The notes: a model not told the origin generated them from the sequence alone. 40,425 nt of DNA from Bordetella parapertussis (GCA_945862495.1 CAMAYM010000012.1:1-40425); one strand, 5' to 3'; counted from the first letter of the stretch, positions 1 through 8,777 are shown. A program made the numbers and translations.

Positions 1-9
1 TTTATGAGT

Positions 10-38
10 GGCTCGCTTATTTTTTAGCGGGTCTTTTT
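10..38 (+). terminator. Rho-independent terminator of an upstream, off-window gene
   Basis: Bases 10-17 pair with bases 26-33 to give an 8-bp stem that includes two G-U pairs. The loop is short and T-rich, and five T's follow at 34-38. It lies before the nuo promoter, so it probably ends the transcript of the preceding gene outside the window; in related bacteria secG and a leucine tRNA often sit there (inference). Confidence 0.6.
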
Positions 39-59
39 CGCAGAAATGGTCGTGCCGGA

Positions 60-68
60 TGATACAAT
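60..68 (+). promoter_or_regulatory. Candidate extended -10 promoter for the nuo operon
   Basis: TACAAT at 63-68 differs from the consensus -10 box by one base. It is preceded by TG at 60-61 with one base between, which is the extended -10 pattern. No good -35 box is seen 16-18 bp upstream, as is usual for extended -10 promoters. It sits between the upstream terminator and nuoA. Start-site mapping would confirm it. Confidence 0.45.
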
Positions 69-101
69 CTTAGAGTTTTGTACAACAGCCGGAAATGTTC
101 A

Positions 102-461
102 ATGAATCTGGAACAATACTTTCCCGGTTTGTTATTTATTGTGGTGGGCACGGCGATCGGCTTTGCGCTGATTACAGCGGGCTCACTGATTGGTCCAAAT
201 CGACCCGACGCGCAAAAGCTCTCGCCCTATGAGTGTGGGTTTGAGGCCTTTGGTGACGCACGTATGAAATTTGACGTGCGCTATTACCTAGTCGCGATTC
301 TCTTCATCCTCTTCGATCTTGAAATTGCCTTTTTGTTCCCTTGGGCGATTGCAAATGGTACGGTTGGGATGGTTGGTTTTGTCACGGTCATGATTTTTTT
401 GGCTGTGCTGACTGTTGGTTTCATCTACGAATGGAAAAAAGGCGCGCTCGACTGGGAGTAA
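102..461 (+). CDS. nuoA: NADH-quinone oxidoreductase subunit A (NuoA)
   Basis: Small membrane subunit of the proton-pumping complex I, located near the quinone site at the junction of the membrane and peripheral arms. The 119-residue product has three hydrophobic segments (about 7-30, 62-84 and 88-110). The conserved loop SPYECGFEAFG carries the family cysteine, and the acidic FDLEIAFLFPW stretch lies in the second helix. An upstream TTG at 78 is in frame, but the ATG at 102 gives the usual MNLEQYFP start and has a GGAAA about 7 bases before it. First gene of the nuo operon, 24 bases before nuoB. Length is normal for the family. Confidence 0.97.
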   Translation: MNLEQYFPGLLFIVVGTAIGFALITAGSLIGPNRPDAQKLSPYECGFEAFGDARMKFDVRYYLVAILFILFDLEIAFLFPWAIANGTVGMVGFVTVMIFLAVLTVGFIYEWKKGALDWE

Positions 462-485
462 TCCTATCGCAGCAGTGAGACACCT

Positions 486-962
486 ATGGCTATTGACGGT
501 ATTTTGAAACAAGGTTTTGTCACAACAAGTGCTGACAAATTTATCAACTGGGCCAAGACGGGTTCGATGTGGCCAATGACTTTTGGATTGGCCTGTTGTG
601 CAGTCGAAATGATGCATGCGGGTGCTGCACGCTACGACCTTGACCAGTTCGGTATTATTTTCCGACCCAGCCCACGTCAGTCTGATCTGATGATTGTGGC
701 GGGTACGCTTTGCAACAAAATGGCGCCAGCCTTGCGCAAGGTCTATGACCAGATGCCAGAGCCACGCTGGGTTGTTTCGATGGGCTCATGTGCCAACGGT
801 GGTGGTTACTACCATTACTCTTATTCGGTCGTGCGTGGTTGCGATCGCATTGTGCCAGTCGACGTCTATGTGCCGGGCTGTCCACCTACTGCAGAGGCCT
901 TGGTATATGGCTTGCTTCAGATGCAAAACAAAATTCGTCAAACCAATACGATTGCTCGTTAA
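486..962 (+). CDS. nuoB: NADH-quinone oxidoreductase subunit B (NuoB)
   Basis: Peripheral-arm subunit of complex I that holds the terminal [4Fe-4S] cluster N2, the direct electron donor to quinone. The 158-residue protein shows the adjacent cysteines Cys37-Cys38 (GLACCAVEMM), Cys102 (MGSCANGGG) and Cys132 (VPGCPP), the full N2 ligand set. An arginine-rich IFRPSPRQSD segment is also present. It sits between nuoA and nuoC in the standard order. Nothing is missing; NuoB is nearly invariant, so the call is secure. Confidence 0.98.
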   Translation: MAIDGILKQGFVTTSADKFINWAKTGSMWPMTFGLACCAVEMMHAGAARYDLDQFGIIFRPSPRQSDLMIVAGTLCNKMAPALRKVYDQMPEPRWVVSMGSCANGGGYYHYSYSVVRGCDRIVPVDVYVPGCPPTAEALVYGLLQMQNKIRQTNTIAR

Positions 963-1020
963 ATCCAAAGCGTTGGCGCATTGCATGATGAATGTCCAAC
1001 GCTTTATTCAGGCTTAAGAC

Positions 1021-1641
1021 ATGTCCAGGCTAGAAAACCTGCAACAACAATTGATCGCTTTGTTCGGTGAACAAGCCAAGATCACTCTCTCAACCGATGA
1101 GATTACGCTCGAGATCGCGCCTGAGCAGTGGCAGTCCTCCTGCCTGCGCTTGCGCAACGAGCCGACTTTGAATTTTGAAACCTGCATTGATTTATGCGGC
1201 GTAGATTATCTGACCTACGGTGCGGGTCGCGTGGGCGAAACCCCAGTGGCTTGCGTCGTCCCTCAGGCGCGTTTTGCGGTTGTCGCACATCTGCTGTCCC
1301 TCAAGCACAACTGGCGTCTGCGTGTACGCACCTATGCGGTCAATGCAGAGTTCCCTGTGTTGGACTCGCTCGTGGATGTCTGGCCCTCGGTCAACTGGTT
1401 TGAGCGCGAAGCCTTCGATTTGTTTGGCATTGTGTTCGAAGGCCACCCAGATCTGCGTCGTATTTTGACTGATTATGGTTTTATTGGTCATCCTTTCCGC
1501 AAGGACTTCCCTGTCTACGGCAACGTCGAAATGCGCTATGACCCTGAGCAAGGACGTGTGGTGTACCAGCCTGTCACGATTGAGCCACGCGAAGTCATTC
1601 CGCGCGTGATTCGCGAAGACGGTTATGGAGTGGGGCGCTAA
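1021..1641 (+). CDS. nuoC: NADH-quinone oxidoreductase subunit C (NuoC, 30 kDa)
   Basis: Soluble 30-kDa subunit of the complex I connecting module, packed against NuoD. The 206-residue protein carries the family signature near residues 137-158 (EREAFDLFGIVFEGHPDLRR, followed by ILTDYGF). The C-terminal tail, rich in VTIEPREVIPRVIRE, is typical of betaproteobacteria. It is a stand-alone NuoC and not the NuoCD fusion found in E. coli. It starts 58 bases after nuoB and ends 2 bases before the nuoD start, so translation of the two is probably coupled. Confidence 0.97.
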   Translation: MSRLENLQQQLIALFGEQAKITLSTDEITLEIAPEQWQSSCLRLRNEPTLNFETCIDLCGVDYLTYGAGRVGETPVACVVPQARFAVVAHLLSLKHNWRLRVRTYAVNAEFPVLDSLVDVWPSVNWFEREAFDLFGIVFEGHPDLRRILTDYGFIGHPFRKDFPVYGNVEMRYDPEQGRVVYQPVTIEPREVIPRVIREDGYGVGR

Positions 1642-1643
1642 TC

Positions 1644-2900
1644 ATGGCTGAAATTAAAAACTACACACTCAATTTTGGACCACAGCATCCAGCCGCTCAC
1701 GGTGTGTTGCGTTTGGTGCTTGAGCTGGACGGCGAAGTCATCCAGCGTGCCGATCCGCATATTGGTTTGTTGCACCGTGGTACGGAAAAGCTTGCCGAAC
1801 ACCGCACATTTCTCCAGGCCTTGCCCTACATGGATCGTCTCGACTACGTGTCGATGATGTGTAACGAGCATGCCTATGTAATGTCTATCGAAAAAATAAT
1901 GGGCGTTACGGTGCCATTGCGCGCTCAATACATCCGTGTGATGTTTGACGAAATTACGCGTTTGCTCAATCACCTGATGTCCTTAGGCTCACATGCACTA
2001 GACGTGGGAGCGATGGCGGTATTTTTGTACGCTTTCCGTGAGCGTGAAGACTTGATGGATTGCTACGAGGCGGTTTCAGGCGCGCGCTTGCATGCAGCCT
2101 ATTATCGTCCGGGAGGTGTGTATCGTGACCTACCCGATGCAATGCCTCAGTACGGTAAGTCCAGCCAGTATCGTTCTGCAAAAGACCTAAAGGCCATGAA
2201 CGATGCGCGTTCGGGCTCCTTGTTGGACTTTATTGAGGACTTTACCAATCGCTTTCCCGCCTGCGTGGACGAATACGAAACCTTGTTGACGGACAACCGT
2301 ATTTGGAAACAGCGACTGGTGGGTATCGGTGTCGTAGACCCCGAGCGTGCCAAGGCGCTTGGCTTTACGGGTCCAATGCTGCGCGGTTCAGGCGTTGCCT
2401 GGGATCTGCGCAAGATGCAGCCTTATGAGGTGTACGATCGCATGCAGTTTGATATCCCTGTGGGTGTCAATGGCGATTCCTACGATCGTTATTTGGTGCG
2501 TATCGCTGAGATGCGCGAAAGTAACCGCATCATTGCCCAGTGTGTGCAGTGGCTGCGTAATAATCCCGGCCCGGTCATGATCGACAACCACAAGGTTTCG
2601 CCACCACACCGTACCGGCATGAAGTCCAACATGGAAGAGTTGATTCACCATTTCAAACTCTTTACAGAAGGATTCCACATGCCTGCAGGTGAGGCCTATG
2701 CCGCTGTTGAGCATCCCAAAGGTGAATTTGGTATTTACATGGTGTCAGACGGGGCCAACAAGCCTTATCGACTCAAGATTCGTGCCCCTGGTTTTGTGCA
2801 CTTGCAGGCGCTTGACGAAATGTCTCGTGGTCACATGATTGCAGATGCCGTCACGATCATTGGTACTCAAGATATTGTTTTTGGCGAGATCGACCGCTAA
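1644..2900 (+). CDS. nuoD: NADH-quinone oxidoreductase subunit D (NuoD, 49 kDa)
   Basis: The 49-kDa subunit forms the quinone-binding cavity with NuoB and is evolutionarily related to the large subunit of NiFe hydrogenases. The 418-residue protein has the N-terminal NFGPQHPAAHGVLR loop that contacts quinone, then HIGLLHRGTEKL, YMDRLDYVSMMCNEH, and the C-terminal KLRAPG-like segment (LKIRAPGFVHLQ) ending in IVFGEIDR. All are family hallmarks and the length is normal. A 70-base gap with a direct repeat follows before nuoE, the longest gap within nuoA-nuoN. Confidence 0.98.
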   Translation: MAEIKNYTLNFGPQHPAAHGVLRLVLELDGEVIQRADPHIGLLHRGTEKLAEHRTFLQALPYMDRLDYVSMMCNEHAYVMSIEKIMGVTVPLRAQYIRVMFDEITRLLNHLMSLGSHALDVGAMAVFLYAFREREDLMDCYEAVSGARLHAAYYRPGGVYRDLPDAMPQYGKSSQYRSAKDLKAMNDARSGSLLDFIEDFTNRFPACVDEYETLLTDNRIWKQRLVGIGVVDPERAKALGFTGPMLRGSGVAWDLRKMQPYEVYDRMQFDIPVGVNGDSYDRYLVRIAEMRESNRIIAQCVQWLRNNPGPVMIDNHKVSPPHRTGMKSNMEELIHHFKLFTEGFHMPAGEAYAAVEHPKGEFGIYMVSDGANKPYRLKIRAPGFVHLQALDEMSRGHMIADAVTIIGTQDIVFGEIDR

Positions 2901-2902
2901 TT

Positions 2903-2940
2903 GTTTCAACTGCGCTTTCAAATTGTGCGTTTCAACTGCG
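2903..2940 (+). repeat. Two 12-bp direct repeats between nuoD and nuoE
   Basis: GTTTCAACTGCG occurs at 2903-2914 and again, exactly, at 2929-2940. The spacing start to start is 26 bp. The bases after each copy are also similar (CTTTCA and TTTTGA). It fills most of the 70-base gap between nuoD and nuoE. It could be a local duplication or a tandem binding site; nothing in the sequence decides this. Confidence 0.6.
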
Positions 2941-2970
2941 TTTTGACTTTGCTATCACCGGATTTAGAAC

Positions 2971-3471
2971 ATGCTGCTCTCTGAACAGGCTTACAAAAGA
3001 ATTGATCGCGAGATCGCCAAGTATCCGCCAGATCAAAAGCAATCCGCCATCATGGCGTCTCTTGGTATTGCCCAGGAAGAAAAGGGCTGGGTCTCACCTG
3101 AGGTGATTCAGGATGTGGCCGACTATCTCGGCCAACCCGCGATTGCTGTTCAGGAAAACGCGACGTTTTACAACATGTTCGACGTGCGTCCTGTTGGCAA
3201 GTTCAAGATTACCGTCTGTACCAACCTGCCTTGTGCCCTGCGCGACGGTGAAAAGACCGCTGACTACCTGAAAAAGAAACTCGGAATTGGTTTTCGCGAA
3301 ACGACTGCTGATGGTGCTTTCACTTTGATGGAAGGTGAGTGCATGGGTGCCTGTGGTGATTCACCCGTCTTGTTGGTCAACAACAACCACATGTGCGTGC
3401 GCATGGAACGTGAAAAAATTGACTCAATGATCAGCGAGCTGTCCGCAGCCGCCAAGGGAGGCGCAGCATGA
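2971..3471 (+). CDS. nuoE: NADH-quinone oxidoreductase subunit E (NuoE, 24 kDa)
   Basis: The 24-kDa subunit of the NADH dehydrogenase module carries the [2Fe-2S] cluster N1a in a thioredoxin-like fold. In the 166-residue protein the ligands are Cys83 and Cys88 (CTNLPC) and Cys124 and Cys128 (ECMGACGDSP). The helical N-terminal part contains a typical EEKGWVSPEV segment. The start ATG at 2971 has only a weak ribosome-binding site. The stop overlaps the nuoF start by four bases (ATGA), which suggests coupled translation of two subunits that bind each other. Confidence 0.97.
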   Translation: MLLSEQAYKRIDREIAKYPPDQKQSAIMASLGIAQEEKGWVSPEVIQDVADYLGQPAIAVQENATFYNMFDVRPVGKFKITVCTNLPCALRDGEKTADYLKKKLGIGFRETTADGAFTLMEGECMGACGDSPVLLVNNNHMCVRMEREKIDSMISELSAAAKGGAA

Positions 3472-4823
3472 GCGCCGCAATATTATCCAAATACTCACAG
3501 GGCCTAGATGCCTCAGTCGGTGTTGACTCGATGGCACTTCATGGTCGTCATATGGGTCCGCAGATTATGGCGGATCTGGATGGCAAAAACTGGGGCCTCG
3601 CCGATTACGTTAAGCGTGGTGGCTATGAAGCGCTCCGCAAGATTTTGACCCAAGGCATGAGCCAGGAAGATGTGATCGCCGAGGTCAAGGCTTCTGGTTT
3701 GCGTGGTCGTGGCGGTGCGGGCTTTCCGACAGGACTCAAGTGGAGCTTTATGCCCCGCAGCTTTCCTGGTCAAAAATATCTCGTCTGTAACTCAGACGAA
3801 GGTGAGCCTGGAACATTTAAAGATCGCGATATTTTGCGTCTCAATCCACACATTGTGATTGAAGGCATGGCGATCGCGGCTTACGCAATGGGTATTTCAG
3901 TTGGTTACAACTATATCCATGGCGAGATTTTCGAGGTCTATAAGCGCTTTGAAGAAGCCTTGGATGAAGCACGTCAGGCGGGCTTTTTAGGCGATAACAT
4001 TCTTGGCTCGAGTTTCAATTTCCAGTTGCACGCATTTCACGGCTATGGCGCCTATATCTGTGGCGAAGAAACTGCGTTGCTCGAGTCGCTCGAAGGCAAA
4101 AAGGGTCAGCCACGTTTTAAGCCGCCGTTTCCAGCTAGCTTTGGTTTGTATGGCAAGCCCACCACGATTAACAACACCGAGACCTTCGCGGCCGTGCCGT
4201 GGATTATCCGTAACGGTGGACAGGCTTACCTCGAAGTTGGCAAACCCAATAACGGCGGTACCAAACTGTTTTCGATTACCGGTGATGTTGAGCGACCTGG
4301 CAACTACGAAATTCCTCTTGGTACACCCTTTTCTAAGTTACTCGAACTCGCCGGCGGTATGCGTGGTGGTTCCACACTCAAGGCGGTGATTCCTGGCGGC
4401 TCAAGTGCCCCGGTCATTCCTGGCCACATCATGATGGACACGACGATGGACTATGACGCCATCGCCAAAGCCGGTTCGATGCTGGGTTCAGGCGCCGTGA
4501 TCGTCATGAATGACACGCGCTGTATGGTCAAGTCGTTGTTGCGGTTGTCTTATTTTTATTTTGAAGAAAGTTGCGGTCAGTGCACGCCTTGCCGTGAAGG
4601 TACGGGTTGGCTCTACCGCATGGTCAATCGGATCGAGCACGGTCAAGGTCGCCCCGAAGACCTCGATTTGCTGGACTCAGTCGCAGGCAACATCATGGGC
4701 CGCACAATTTGTGCGCTGGGTGATGCGGCCGCGATGCCGGTACGAGGTTTCCTAAAGCATTACCGCGACGAATTTGCACACCACATCGAGCATAAGCGAT
4801 GTGTCGTAGCCCCCTATCTCTAA
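3468..4823 (+). CDS. nuoF: NADH-quinone oxidoreductase subunit F (NuoF, 51 kDa)
   Basis: The 51-kDa subunit binds NADH and FMN and holds the [4Fe-4S] cluster N3; it is the electron entry point of complex I. The 451-residue protein shows the glycine-rich GLRGRGGAGFPTGLKW motif for NADH/FMN, the CNSDEGEPGTFKDR loop and the ICGEETALLESLEG motif. The N3 ligands are Cys369, Cys372 and Cys375 (SCGQCTPCREG) plus Cys415 (TICALGDAA). The start overlaps the end of nuoE by four bases. The N-terminus is about 20 residues longer than in short homologues, but the only closely placed start is this ATG. Confidence 0.98.
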   Translation: MSAAILSKYSQGLDASVGVDSMALHGRHMGPQIMADLDGKNWGLADYVKRGGYEALRKILTQGMSQEDVIAEVKASGLRGRGGAGFPTGLKWSFMPRSFPGQKYLVCNSDEGEPGTFKDRDILRLNPHIVIEGMAIAAYAMGISVGYNYIHGEIFEVYKRFEEALDEARQAGFLGDNILGSSFNFQLHAFHGYGAYICGEETALLESLEGKKGQPRFKPPFPASFGLYGKPTTINNTETFAAVPWIIRNGGQAYLEVGKPNNGGTKLFSITGDVERPGNYEIPLGTPFSKLLELAGGMRGGSTLKAVIPGGSSAPVIPGHIMMDTTMDYDAIAKAGSMLGSGAVIVMNDTRCMVKSLLRLSYFYFEESCGQCTPCREGTGWLYRMVNRIEHGQGRPEDLDLLDSVAGNIMGRTICALGDAAAMPVRGFLKHYRDEFAHHIEHKRCVVAPYL

Positions 4824-4838
4824 GGTCTGGACAAAGTT

Positions 4839-7166
4839 ATGGTTGAGTTAACCATCGACGGCAAGAAAGTCGAAGTGCAAGAAGGCAGCATGGTGATGCA
4901 CGCCGCGCATAAGCTTGGCGTGTACGTGCCCCATTTCTGTTATCACAAGAAACTATCCATTGCTGCAAACTGCCGCATGTGTTTGGTTGAGGTTGAAAAA
5001 GCGCCCAAGGCTATGCCTGCGTGCGCAACACCTGCAACCAACGGCATGGTGGTGCACACGTGCTCAGAGCGCGCTGTTGCCGCGCAAAAAAGCGTAATGG
5101 AGTTTTTGCTGATTAATCATCCGCTTGATTGTCCGATTTGTGACCAGGGCGGCGAGTGTCAGTTGCAAGACTTGGCGGTAGGCTACGGAGGCTCGACTTC
5201 CCGCTACAACGAAGAAAAGCGTGTGGTATTCCATAAAGAGCTGGGACCGTTGGTCTCTGCAGAGGAAATGTCACGCTGCATTCATTGCACACGTTGTGTT
5301 CGCTTTGGGCAAGAAGTCGCTGGCGTGATGGAACTTGGGATGGTGGGTCGCGGCGAACACTCCGAGATCACTACCTTTGTTGGTCGCACGGTTGACTCAG
5401 AGTTGTCGGGCAACATGATTGACTTGTGTCCTGTCGGTGCGTTGACTTCGAAACCTTTCCGCTACCAAGCACGGACTTGGGAATTGGCACGTCGCCGCTC
5501 AGTTTCGCCGCATGACAGTATGGGTGCCAATCTGGTTGTGCAGGTCAAGTGTGATGAGGTTATCCGTGTCGTCCCTTTTGAAAACGATGCCCTGAATGAA
5601 TGCTGGATCAGTGATCGTGACCGGTTCTCTTACGAGGGTCTGAACGAGGATCGCCTGACCGTTCCAATGATCAAGGGCGAGGACGGCCAGTGGAAAGAAG
5701 CCACATGGTCAGATGCCTTGCAGGTGGTCGCGCATGGTTTGATGGATGTGCGCGATGCCTCCGGTGGCGCGCAGATTGGCGCCTTGGCGAGCGAATACGC
5801 CACACTCGAAGAGCTTGCTTTGCTTGCGAGAGTGACGCGCGGCCTAGGCTCTGAAAATATAGACTTCCGCTTACGCCAGACCGATGCATCCTTGGATACA
5901 GCCTTGACAGGTACGCCTTGGCTGGGTTTCCCTGTCGCTGACTTGGATACGCTTGATCGTGTGATGGTGGTAGGTTCGTTCTTACGCAAAGATCATCCTC
6001 TGATGGCCCAACGTTTGCGTCAGGCAGCCAAGCGTGGGACACAAATATCGATCATCGATATCGCAGGTGATGATCCCCTGATGAAGTTGACAGCGCGTGC
6101 AACGGTATTGCCAACTGCTTTGGCACAAACTGTTGCGCAGGTTGCTGTTGCACTGTCTAAACTCAAAGCGCAAGAAGTCCCCGCCGCCTTGGCCTCTCTT
6201 CAGCCTGATACAGTCTCTCAGGCAATGGCGCAGAGCCTCGCGAGTGGTGAGCGTGTTGCGATCTTGCTAGGCAATACTGCCGTCAATGCGCCAGACGCGA
6301 CGATGATCGCAGCTAATGCGCAACTCATTGCCCAGTTGTCAGGCGGTAAGTTTGGTTTCTTGACCGCTGGTGCCAATACGGTCGGCGGATATCTTGCAGG
6401 TGCTGTGCCAGTCAAGGGTGGCAAAAGTGCCGCTGCGATGCTGTCACAGCCACTGAAGGCTTACGTCGTGTTACATGCAGAGCCTTTGCTTGATGCAGAT
6501 AACGGCGCACAAGCCGTCGCAACACTTAAGGCTGCTGAGTTTGTAGTGGCCTTGACGCCTTATGCCTCGGGTGCGCGTGAATGGGCGAACGTGATGTTGC
6601 CGGTTGCGCCCTTTACAGAAACTTCTGGTACTTTTGTAAACGCCCAAGGAACAGCTCAGAGCTTTAAGGGTACGGCGACTGCACGTGGTCAGAGTCGTCC
6701 AGCGTGGAAAGTTTTGCGCGTGCTTGGCAACATCTTGCATCTGGCTGGCTTTGACGAGGAATCCTCCGAGACGGTTCGCGATGCTGTGCTCACCAACGGC
6801 GTGGATGCGCGCTTGTCCAATCAACTTCAGGCCACACCCGGTGTTGCGTCAGTTGCGGTGCAAGGCTTGCAGCGTGTGACGGATGTGCCCATCTATCGCA
6901 GTGATGCAATGGTCCGACGTGCACCCGCCCTGCAGGCCACAAACTCATCGCGTGCGCCTGTCGCCCGCATGCACGAGCAGACTTTGACGAGTTTGGGCGT
7001 GAGCGCCGGTCAGCAGGTTCGCGTGAAGTCCTCTACGGGTCAGGTCTTGCTGATAGCTGAACTCGACAACACCTTGGTCTCTGGAGCGGTGCGTATTGCG
7101 GCCGCATTTGAACAAACGGCCGCACTTGGCAGCGCCTTCGGTCAACTTCAAGTGGAGCGTGCCTGA
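4839..7166 (+). CDS. nuoG: NADH-quinone oxidoreductase subunit G (NuoG, 75 kDa)
   Basis: The largest peripheral subunit of complex I carries the electron wire from the flavin. In the 775-residue protein the ferredoxin-like domain has Cys34, Cys45, Cys48 and Cys62 for [2Fe-2S] N1b. His94, Cys98, Cys101 and Cys107 bind N5, and Cys147, Cys150, Cys153 and Cys197 bind N4. The remainder is a molybdopterin-oxidoreductase-like fold with no visible cofactor role. The extra N7 cluster of E. coli is absent: the three clustered cysteines are replaced around residues 223-231 (SPHDSMGAN), though Cys255 remains. The gene ends on the first base of nuoH. Confidence 0.97.
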   Translation: MVELTIDGKKVEVQEGSMVMHAAHKLGVYVPHFCYHKKLSIAANCRMCLVEVEKAPKAMPACATPATNGMVVHTCSERAVAAQKSVMEFLLINHPLDCPICDQGGECQLQDLAVGYGGSTSRYNEEKRVVFHKELGPLVSAEEMSRCIHCTRCVRFGQEVAGVMELGMVGRGEHSEITTFVGRTVDSELSGNMIDLCPVGALTSKPFRYQARTWELARRRSVSPHDSMGANLVVQVKCDEVIRVVPFENDALNECWISDRDRFSYEGLNEDRLTVPMIKGEDGQWKEATWSDALQVVAHGLMDVRDASGGAQIGALASEYATLEELALLARVTRGLGSENIDFRLRQTDASLDTALTGTPWLGFPVADLDTLDRVMVVGSFLRKDHPLMAQRLRQAAKRGTQISIIDIAGDDPLMKLTARATVLPTALAQTVAQVAVALSKLKAQEVPAALASLQPDTVSQAMAQSLASGERVAILLGNTAVNAPDATMIAANAQLIAQLSGGKFGFLTAGANTVGGYLAGAVPVKGGKSAAAMLSQPLKAYVVLHAEPLLDADNGAQAVATLKAAEFVVALTPYASGAREWANVMLPVAPFTETSGTFVNAQGTAQSFKGTATARGQSRPAWKVLRVLGNILHLAGFDEESSETVRDAVLTNGVDARLSNQLQATPGVASVAVQGLQRVTDVPIYRSDAMVRRAPALQATNSSRAPVARMHEQTLTSLGVSAGQQVRVKSSTGQVLLIAELDNTLVSGAVRIAAAFEQTAALGSAFGQLQVERA

Positions 7167-8239
7167 TGGAGTGGCTGAACGTTCTTGAAACCTTTGGTAC
7201 GGATCTGCTGGGTCCAACACTTTGGTTGGTGGTTTGGACAATCGTCAAGATTTTGGTGATTGCTGTACCTATTATCTTGTGTGTGGCGTATCTCACATAC
7301 TGGGAACGCAAGATGATTGGCTTTATGCACATTCGTCTAGGCCCTAATCGTGTGGGTTTTCGTGGTTTGTTGCAACCGTTTGCAGACGTTTTCAAACTTC
7401 TGACCAAAGAGGTTGTCGTCCCGAGTCAAGCAAACAAGATTTTGTTTATCTTGGCTCCGGTTGTGACGCTGATGCCAGCACTTGCAGCTTGGGCAGTCGT
7501 GCCTTTTGGGCCAGAGCTCGTGTTGGCGGATGTCAATGCCGGCTTGATGTATGTGATGGCGATCACTTCAATCGGAGTGTATGGTGTGATCGTGGCGGGT
7601 TGGGCCTCTAACTCCAAGTACGCTTTTCTAGCCGCCATGCGTGCGTCAGCACAGATGCTTTCTTACGAACTTGCGATTGGCTTTGTGCTGGTCACTGTGT
7701 TGCTCGTGTCTGGTAGCTTGAACATGACCGAGATTGTGAACGTTCAGACGCGTGGCTGGTTTGCTGACATGGGTCTAAACTTCATGTCATGGAACTGGTT
7801 GCCGCTGTTGCCACTCTTTGTGATTTACGTCATTTCTGCAGTCGCCGAAACCAACCGTCATCCCTTTGACGTGGTAGAAGGGGAGTCAGAGATTGTGGCA
7901 GGCCACATGGTTGAATACTCGGGAATGGCCTTTGCGCTGTTTTTCCTGGGCGAGTACGCCAACATGATTTTCTTGTCCTGCATGGCCTCCATTATGTTCT
8001 TGGGTGGCTGGGCTGCACCTGTTGAATATGCGCCTTTGACCTGGATCCCCGGCTGGATCTGGCTTGGACTGAAGACCTTCTGCGTGGTGTCATTATTTAT
8101 CTGGTTCCGTGCGTCATTCCCACGTTACCGCTATGACCAAATTATGCGGTTAGGCTGGAAGATTTTTATCCCTCTGACGGGTGTATGGCTGGTCGTGGTT
8201 GCGATCTGGATGCAAACACCCTGGAACATTTGGAACTGA
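7166..8239 (+). CDS. nuoH: NADH-quinone oxidoreductase subunit H (NuoH)
   Basis: Membrane subunit (ND1 homologue) that anchors the peripheral arm and forms the entrance of the quinone tunnel. The 357-residue product is highly hydrophobic with about eight to nine membrane segments. The signature GPNRVGFRGLLQPFAD lies near residue 54, and the acidic loop AETNRHPFDVVEGESE is followed by IVAGHMVEYSGM. The start ATG shares a base with the nuoG stop (TGATG). Its length is slightly over the E. coli subunit and usual for this group. Confidence 0.97.
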   Translation: MEWLNVLETFGTDLLGPTLWLVVWTIVKILVIAVPIILCVAYLTYWERKMIGFMHIRLGPNRVGFRGLLQPFADVFKLLTKEVVVPSQANKILFILAPVVTLMPALAAWAVVPFGPELVLADVNAGLMYVMAITSIGVYGVIVAGWASNSKYAFLAAMRASAQMLSYELAIGFVLVTVLLVSGSLNMTEIVNVQTRGWFADMGLNFMSWNWLPLLPLFVIYVISAVAETNRHPFDVVEGESEIVAGHMVEYSGMAFALFFLGEYANMIFLSCMASIMFLGGWAAPVEYAPLTWIPGWIWLGLKTFCVVSLFIWFRASFPRYRYDQIMRLGWKIFIPLTGVWLVVVAIWMQTPWNIWN

Positions 8240-8267
8240 CCGCGACTCGACGGCAAAAAAGGCATTT

Positions 8268-8756
8268 ATGGAAGCGATCAAGGATTTTTTCGGTAGCCTC
8301 TTGCTGCTTGAGTTACTCAAGGGCATGAAGTTGACTGGCAAGTATTTTTTCAAGCGCAAGATCACTCTGCGCTATCCGCAAGAAAAGACACCCATGTCAC
8401 CGCGTTTTCGCGGCCTGCACGCATTGCGTCGTTACCCCAATGGCGAAGAGCGTTGCATTGCCTGCAAACTATGCGAGGCTGTTTGTCCTGCCATGGCCAT
8501 CACAATCGAATCAGAGCAGCGTGAGGACGGCTCACGTCGCACCACACGTTATGACATCGATCTGACCAAGTGTATTTTTTGTGGGTTTTGCGAAGAAAGT
8601 TGCCCGGTGGATTCGATTGTTGAAACACATATTCATGAGTACCACGGTGAAAAGCGTGGTGACTTGTACTTCACTAAAGACATGTTGTTGGCCGTAGGCG
8701 ATCGTTACGAAGACGAAATCGCTCGCAATCGTGCCATCGATGCGCCTTATCGCTGA
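8268..8756 (+). CDS. nuoI: NADH-quinone oxidoreductase subunit I (NuoI)
   Basis: Peripheral subunit with the two [4Fe-4S] clusters N6a and N6b, which pass electrons from NuoG to NuoB. The 162-residue protein has two ferredoxin motifs: Cys63, 66, 69 and 73 (CIACKLCEAVCP) and Cys102, 105, 108 and 112 (CIFCGFCEESCP). The frame is open upstream to 8181, but the ATG at 8268 gives the normal N-terminus MEAIKDFFGS, follows an A-rich AAAAAAGG, and avoids a long overlap with nuoH. Confidence 0.96.
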   Translation: MEAIKDFFGSLLLLELLKGMKLTGKYFFKRKITLRYPQEKTPMSPRFRGLHALRRYPNGEERCIACKLCEAVCPAMAITIESEQREDGSRRTTRYDIDLTKCIFCGFCEESCPVDSIVETHIHEYHGEKRGDLYFTKDMLLAVGDRYEDEIARNRAIDAPYR

Positions 8757-8777
8757 TCGCCGAGGCTAAAAGAAATC

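Noticed and set aside
2943..2970. Possible internal promoter before nuoE (TTGACT then TAGAAC)
   Set aside because: The -10-like box touches the nuoE ATG, leaving no room for a transcript start before the coding sequence.
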